Shown in pieces: positions 51,250 through 64,000 of a stretch of DNA of 64,000 nucleotides. The notes beneath the pieces are model-generated. The model searched no databases, was not told where the DNA came from, and saw only the letters and a program-made list of their open reading frames with translations. This DNA is from Fratercula arctica. Taxonomy: Eukaryota > Chordata > Aves > Charadriiformes > Alcidae. Each line of letters opens with the position of its first letter. Position 1 is the first letter of the stretch. Both the position numbers and the translations under genes were made by a program. The stretch lies in the NCBI GenBank assembly GCA_947846985.1, contig CANTUZ010000006.1:51368707-51432706 (forward strand). Direction: 5' to 3'.

Positions 51250-51255
51250 TTTATT
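51250..51255 (-). terminator. EIF4A2 polyadenylation signal, distal candidate
   Basis: AATAAA on the minus strand lies about 640 nt after the stop. Two signals allow alternative 3' ends. Confidence 0.5.
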
Positions 51256-51393
51256 GAACATTCAAACTTCATTAAGACATGTGCAATATGGCAAATTTTA
51301 CTGGGTTTAACCCTAACTAAGACAATAGTATGATTGCTTGCTTGCTGGGGCTTAGCAACAGGGTCCAGATCACACTTACCACTAATTAAATAC

Positions 51394-51399
51394 TTTATT
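51394..51399 (-). terminator. EIF4A2 polyadenylation signal, proximal candidate
   Basis: AATAAA on the minus strand lies about 500 nt after the EIF4A2 stop codon. A second copy farther on may be the main one. Confidence 0.5.
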
Positions 51400-51896
51400 G
51401 AATAAATACATATGAAACAAAAATGCATTTTAATGCTCTTATAAAAGTTTAGAGATTTTGAAAGGCCTTTCCAATTCAATCTGAAGAGTAAGTACATACA
51501 ATAAAGGAAGGTAGGCTAGTTTAACATAATTGGCTGACTTTATACAGCACTTATATCTTTTAGTCCATAAGTAAATTATTAAATGATAAAGAACATCTAA
51601 TACAACCACTTCTATGGAACTAGGAAATAAATTTCTAATAAAGAAAAAATTTACAGACCCCATGACTTTCCACCCAACCCCAACAGTCTAACCCTAAAGT
51701 GGATAAAGCCAGTGGCTTCCCCCACAAGAGCTCACGACAAAAAGTCGCTTCGCTTATCAAAAATCTGTATTTCTGATCCGTTATGAGCATTGAGACAAGA
51801 TTCAATATATCCCCAAAGAAAGAAGCACAATGCGCGTTGTGAATCGCCTATTCAGCAACAGCGAGCACAGCATTCACAACCACCTCATCCCAGGGA

Positions 51897-58391
<6,495 letters not shown>

Positions 58392-58419
58392 GTTCCGAAC
58401 ACCAGCTCTGTCCTCAACT

Positions 58420-58426
58420 GAAAAGG
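58420..58426 (-). promoter_or_regulatory. Probable EIF4A2 transcription start with TOP-like pyrimidine run
   Basis: CCTTTTC on the minus strand lies at the right distance from the TATA box for a start at its first C. A 5' terminal oligopyrimidine tract would place the mRNA under mTOR/LARP1 translational control. Start and control are both inferred. Confidence 0.4.
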
Positions 58427-58446
58427 CAAAGCCTCCGCCGCGCCCG

Positions 58447-58455
58447 CTTTATATA
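58447..58455 (-). promoter_or_regulatory. TATA box of EIF4A2
   Basis: TATATAAAG on the minus strand lies about 56 bp upstream of the ATG and is flanked by the GC box GGGGCGGG. A start 20-30 bp downstream would fall at the pyrimidine run near 58,426. A TATA box inside a CpG island is typical of highly expressed translation-machinery genes. Confidence 0.8.
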
Positions 58456-59198
58456 CCCGCCCCGCTGCCGGACTCGTTTCGCCCGTCTCAGCGCATGGAT
58501 ATACACCTCACGCCACAGCGAAAAAAGCACGAATCCCCCCGGATTCAGCCCCCTTCCCAAGAGACTCCCCTCACCTCACTGCCTGAGGTACTCCGGAGGG
58601 GGTGCCTGAGCCGCTTGGGGCCACGAGCTCAGGGGAACCTGGAACTACTTTTCCCCCCTCAGGCGCGGAAGGATATTGCACCATTGGCGGCGTGATAGCG
58701 ACTCGCTCCTTCCTCCCGCTCGTCCCCCCCCCGCCCTGCTCCTGCGTACGGGGTTTCCTGCTCTGGCCCCTGCTGCAGCGCGCGGGAGGGGGACGGGGGG
58801 GCGGCGGGAAGGGGTGAGGGTGGCGCGGGCATGGCGGGGGTGGACGTGCTGAGGTGGACACCGAGTGGGCCATGCGGCGGCAGCCGGGGGGGGACGGAGC
58901 GGCTCCCTGTCATGGCTGTGTCTCCCCCGCCATGTCGGTTACTTTTAAAGCCCTGGAGTGGGGGGTGACAGAGGAGAGTGGGTTCGTGAGGCGGCTCCTG
59001 GGCCGCGGGGCTCGTCCCCTCCTCCCCGCACACAGAAGTGGCTCACCCTCCTCTTCCTTCTCCCTGCTAGGCAAAACGTACCCCGAATTCTCCCTCCTCG
59101 CCTTCTGGTGAGGGGCAGGCCCGGTGGTGGGGGGTCAGCACTGGGTGGCGGGGAGCGGCGGCCGGAGGGGCCGCGAGGTGAGGTGAGGTGAGGGGGGA

Positions 59199-59209
59199 AG
59201 ATGGCGGCG
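59199..59209 (+). promoter_or_regulatory. YY1-type motif at the right edge of the CpG island
   Basis: AGATGGCGGCG matches the AAGATGGCGGC motif bound by YY1 just downstream of many CpG-island transcription starts. Its orientation points right, away from EIF4A2. The ATG within it opens a frame of only 56 codons, so a coding role is not claimed. Confidence 0.45.
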
Positions 59210-59269
59210 CCTGAGGGGGCTGGGGGCGGCCTCGGCTCCCCGCGGCCCCGCTGGGCCCCAGCCCCGGGG

Positions 59270-62200
59270 GGTTTGTGGGAATACTGGGCTGAATCGTGGG
59301 GATTTGTCAGGGGGTGTTGGAGGTGGATAATTGCTAATGGGGGTGAGGGCGGATTTGGGGAGTATCTGTAGGAGACGGGCAGGACGGCCCTCGGGGCGCT
59401 GCTGAAAACGCGGTGCTGTGACAATGCTGCAGTTCGTAGTGTAGCGGTGTCCGCGCAAAAAATCCGTCAAGGCTGATTTAAAGGTTAGTGCGATCCCAAG
59501 TAAAGCAGTAAGGAAAACGTTACTGTGCAAACCAATTCACTGAAACGATCAGTGATCGTGCCTGTTGCTTTCATATTGTACAAAAGAAAAATCAGTCATT
59601 TTAATGCTCTTCTCAGGTTTTATAACAATCTGCTCATTAATATCTTTAATGTAGGCAAATAATATGAATTGTAAGCAATAATTTGTGCCCACTTTAATGG
59701 GTTTATGTGTGTCACTTCTCAGACTTGTTTCCATAGTGATTATATATGAACAAATGTAGGCAGTGCCTGAAAAGCTCGACCCTTTACTCATCTAGAGTAC
59801 TGCAAATTGTCTAGAACCATCTAGAATATCTGTAAAGGGAATCTGTGAGAGACTAGATGTACATTAGCTCTGCCTATGGTAGCATCTGCTGGGGCAATAT
59901 TATCTGTGGAGATAATGCAACACTTATGAATAGCCTAGCTAAATTATATAAATGCAGCTCCTCTATTGACCCACCCTAATGCTCTCAAGTTTTGTCCACC
60001 CATGCTGGGTAGAAAATACTGAGGATGCTTCTTGTATTCACAATTTAGACATATAACAATAACTGGTGGCCTTTTGAAATGACTGATAGTCTGATCCATG
60101 GACCCATAAACCTCCGGTTGTAAAAGAAACAGGATGGACAGAAGGAAGACCACGAACACAGGTTCACCTGGCACCACTAGATTTCCCATTAAAAATGACT
60201 TTGGATCTAAATGGAAGAAATAATACTATGGAATATTTGTTTTTATTAAGGATCCGAACACTTATTAAGAAAGCTATAAAATGTATATACTTTTTATTTA
60301 AGTATTGCAATTAGGCCTTGGTATATTTGCAAACCTGAGTGGAAAAGGTTTCTTGACGCGTGAATTTCAGGAAGGTAAGCCATCATTTTCCACAGGCTTT
60401 AAATGTCTTTTTAAAAAACAGTTGTCATCTCAGAAACAAGTATCTAGTTTATCTTCTTCTAGTTATCTTCTCTTCAAAAAACTTTGAAAGTTCAAGTTTG
60501 ATGAAAGTAGTTAACTAACAAGGATTTCCTAGCTTCCTTTGGGGATAGTTATAGGAGAAACTGTTCCCATTGCTCTAACTTCCTGCAAGTCTTGTTTTAC
60601 TCCACTTGGCCAAACTTCATGCTGTTCAAAAAAAAAACCCAACCAACCAAACAAACAAAAAAACAAAACAAAACAACCCCCCCCCCCCCAACCCCCCCAA
60701 AAAACCTCAGAAAATGTTTTTTGACTATTCACTTCAATCAATGGACAATTTTTAAAATTTTGTTATTTACTGTCTGTAGTAAGGGCATCTGTGAGTCTCT
60801 TAGTCAGATGCCAAGATTTCTTTATGCGGACATGAGGCAACTATGGAGCCAAATAGTGTTACCCCACAGAGCTCCTGATCACTAGCCTTTATAGAGGAGC
60901 TTGAAACTTCCATGTCTTGGAGGATTTTGTTCATCTGTGGTTTACTTGATGCTGGAATATAAAGCAAAGTCTGTGGGTGTATTGGTATCTCCTGTCATGT
61001 GGTCGTGGCAGAGTTTGACAAATCTGATTAGTTGGCCGTGTTATTTGCTCCGGTTCATCGGTATTTTAATCCACGCTATAAAATCAGATAGTCGCCAGTC
61101 AGGTGGCCTCTTGTCAGATGCTCAGTATTTGCCTTAAGTGTTGTAGACTGGAACTATGAAATTATGTTTTAAGAAACAAATTGTCAGTTCCCATTTTAAA
61201 GAAATTTGTGTGGATGTTCCAGATCAAGGGATATGAGGAAAGGAATCCAGCCTTTCCCCCAGTGAAAATCATTGGCTTGTTTCACCAAATGAAAAGAGGA
61301 AAGAAATTCTGTTTCGTTAAGTTGGGATAAGCAAAGGGTTGGAAACACTGAATCAGTCCTCTCTTTTTGTGAAACAAGATAGCAGAAATCTAGGATCGGC
61401 ATCCTAGTAATGACCCCAGCTGTAGTACAGGAAAAAGTTTTGACAGTTTGTGCTCTTTAAAACCTGTGTACCTGAATACAGTGTTTGAGGAGCATCTGTT
61501 TGGTTACAGTAGGGCAAACAGCCATTTCATTTGTGATCTCCTATCCAGTTTGTGTATTTTTAGACTGGTGGTAGCTGTGCTCTGCCTGGGATTATTTGTG
61601 TTCTGAACACGAAGCATCATAGTGAGAGGTATGGAAAGGTCAGGTTTTGTTACTGACAAAATCTTGGATTGAACCTGGGATTTGTTATAGCCCCCCGACT
61701 TGAAGTCTTACTAAGCTTTCTACATCAGTCTCACCTGAAAACTTGCTCCTCAAGGGCCAGGTTCATGTTATCACGAGGCAGAAGAGATACCAAAAAGATA
61801 CTAAATAATGTGTCTGTGCTACTAAACATGGGATCCACGGCCACATTTATACATGCACACTATATACTTCAGTAGATGTCACCCCAAAAGGCAATCCTAG
61901 TGAATCATGAGGTCTTTAGTGAGCATGAACATAATTATACATTTATTAACAGGGGGTAACAGATGGACTAGCTGGTTTAGCAGCTGGGTTTTCAGACATT
62001 ATTCATGCAGATTGAAGGAAAGAATGATGTATCTAAAGAACGCAGTAGGAGCTGCCACCTCCTGGAACTGAGCTCTGGTTGAGCAGTTCCTGCTCATCAA
62101 TGTTCTGGCAAAGGCGATCTCACATTTTGCATTAGGAAATTGCAGAAATCTCCTTTTAGAAATCTCACACCATGATTTGAATTTACCATGAAACTGTCAC

Positions 62201-64000
62201 GTACTTCGTGGGAAACCTGGAAGATCCCGAGTGCCTCTCCTGCATTTGCAAGTCTGATGCTAGAGTGCATACTGTATGTTATTTGATTGCCAGAACTAGC
62301 AGGGCAAAGAAAGTAATTGTAAACAGACAGAGTTTATTCATAGTAGGTCATGTTAAGGATCAAGATGATTTGTTAGGGTGTTATTAGCAAGAAGTAATGT
62401 TTTTCAGTTTATTGTTCCCAAAGGATCCTGCCTAAACAAAAGCGTGCTTCCTCAGATGTAGGAGTGGATAGTCAAGATTACGGAAAATCTCCAGGGCAGA
62501 GGGAAAGTCCAAATTCCAGGAGTCCCATGCTTGTTATTTAAATGCGGTCACAGGGTTTCTTTAATGCTAACTTACGCCTTTATTTTTGGTCATTCCACTG
62601 CAATTATAATCTAAAGAAGCTAAATAATAAGACTTTATAAGTTCCAGTGTTTTTAATGCACTCAGAAAGCTTGCTTTGCATTCTTTGGTATCTCAGTGCA
62701 GTTTGAAATCCACATTATGGTGACTTTAGTACATTAGGCTGCTACACTTGCTTAGTCATCCTTTTTTAAAGTTATTTTACAAATTTGTTATGCTTTGACA
62801 GATATTTCTACTCTTTCTAACTGTAATCAAACTTGTGTTGTGAAATGTCAATGATGTCCTCATCGAGAATGGAAAGTACATCCAGACACAGAAATTCCTA
62901 TCCCAGTCGAAGTTTTGTCTCACTGAACAGTTGTGCACTAGGCCAATAGGGAACATTTTCCAAAACGCTTACATGAGTTAGGAGCCAAGCAATATAGAAA
63001 GCCAGTAGGATTTAAGCCGCTTTGGTTAATTAAATTGTCCCACATGCTCGGTCTATTCAGGATACTCAGCCTTGTGCAGAGGACGTAGGGAGGGTAGGAC
63101 CTCTGCTGACCAGCTGACTCACTGGTCTGAAGTGTGCGCATGCAGCTGTGGGGCTTGTGCTCCCCCATTGCTTCCACTACATGTCTCCAAGGTGTGCTCC
63201 TGCTTCACTTTTGCATCACTTTGTGTCTTAGTCAAAGCTCTTATTCCCAGTAAGATTTCTTTTTTCTTGATGATATTCTTTTGTTCAACTGTTTAAGATT
63301 AATTTACTTGTTGTTTTTTAAAGAAAGGGCAAAGTTGCGGGAATTCCATATTTCAGGTTACTCACCCATTAATTCATTTCCTCGTCAAGTTTGGAGCTTA
63401 AATTCAGACTTGTAGTGACCTTAGTGCCTTCAGAGGTCTGAAGTTGTCTGATACGTGTTTCTTATTCTGCAATAATGAAGTTCTCTATGAATTCTTAAGA
63501 AAGATGGTTTCTTTTTTATACAATGGGAAAGTTCTTGTAACCTGCTCCTGGAAGGAAGTGGCAGAAATGTTCTGGGGCCTCAGAGGAACCTGGGATTCTC
63601 AGCCCTGTCGCAGAGGGTCAAAAATCTAGAGAACTAAGGGAAGTTAAATACTTCTTATTTTTATAATAGATAGATACAGTTTCATCCAGTGGCCTTTGAA
63701 CTTGTGAAAAGTTTCCCATTGTGTTAACTTGAGAAAATTTTAATTTTAGAAGTAGTATGTAAATTACTGATAATTCTTTAAATTAGTATAAAGTAACAAA
63801 ACTATCATATGGGATCACTTATGGTTATCTTGTGATTTTAGTAACTATTCTGGTAATAAGAAGAATGTTGGCACAATAAAATCCCAACCCAAATACTTGA
63901 AACAGAAATATTTTTTGTTTCTGTGATTTTCTTACCCATTCAGTCTTCTGGATGCTACAAAACTTGATAGTCATAGTTTTAGGTCTTGAGTGTTTTCCTT
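59270..64000. other. Right-hand flank without recognised genes
   Basis: No exon of KNG1, the expected neighbour from the human gene order, and no other known protein was recognised. The sequence is A+T-rich with scattered homopolymers and an A/C-rich low-complexity tract near 60.6 kb. It could be 5' intron of a transcript starting in the CpG island. Confidence 0.5.
60627..60706. repeat. A/C-rich low-complexity tract
   Basis: The stretch consists of A runs, AACC and AAAC units and runs of 7-13 C with almost no G. It is a polypurine/polypyrimidine-type simple repeat. Confidence 0.8.

Larger units (their letters stand above)
51230..51896 (-). other. Probable EIF4A2 3' UTR
   Basis: The stretch after the EIF4A2 stop is A+T-rich on the left and ends near candidate polyadenylation signals. 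Its length of about 500-650 nt is plausible for this gene. Boundaries are inferred from the AATAAA positions only. Confidence 0.6.

Overview
The window is vertebrate nuclear DNA, most likely from a bird or another sauropsid. The clues are two intron-rich vertebrate genes, short introns, few interspersed repeats, and decayed CR1-like and MIR-like repeat fragments. The species cannot be fixed from the sequence alone.

Layout. Positions 1 to about 36,100 form a gene-poor left half. No known coding exon was recognised there, only old repeat relics, homopolymer tracts and two weak candidate exons on the minus strand. A CpG island near 36.5-37.3 kb drives RFC4 on the plus strand. RFC4 has ten coding exons from 37,091 to 50,359 and encodes 362 residues; it is the clamp-loader ATPase subunit. 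EIF4A2 follows tail to tail on the minus strand. It has eleven coding exons from 58,391 down to 51,897 and encodes 407 residues; it is the DEAD-box initiation factor eIF4A-II. All splice junctions in both genes were placed by hand, and the reading frame closes exactly in each. A second, larger CpG island at about 57.3-59.3 kb covers the EIF4A2 promoter and extends beyond it, possibly serving a divergent transcript to the right. The last 4.7 kb shows no gene.

EIF4A2 is also a host gene for small nucleolar RNAs. Intron 3 holds a clear SNORD2 (box C/D). Intron 8 holds SNORA63/E3, and introns 7 and 9 hold H/ACA-type folds that fit SNORA81 and SNORA4 by position and structure. The locus therefore couples a translation factor with RNAs that guide ribosomal RNA modification.

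The gene pair and orientation match the human 3q27 order EIF4A2-RFC4-ADIPOQ, reversed here. ADIPOQ would be expected to the left of RFC4, but no collagen or C1q exon was found in the 37 kb available. I found no sign of a wholly new system. The best leads are the nested snoRNAs, the orphan side of the right-hand CpG island, and one CxxC-bearing candidate exon near 7.2 kb.
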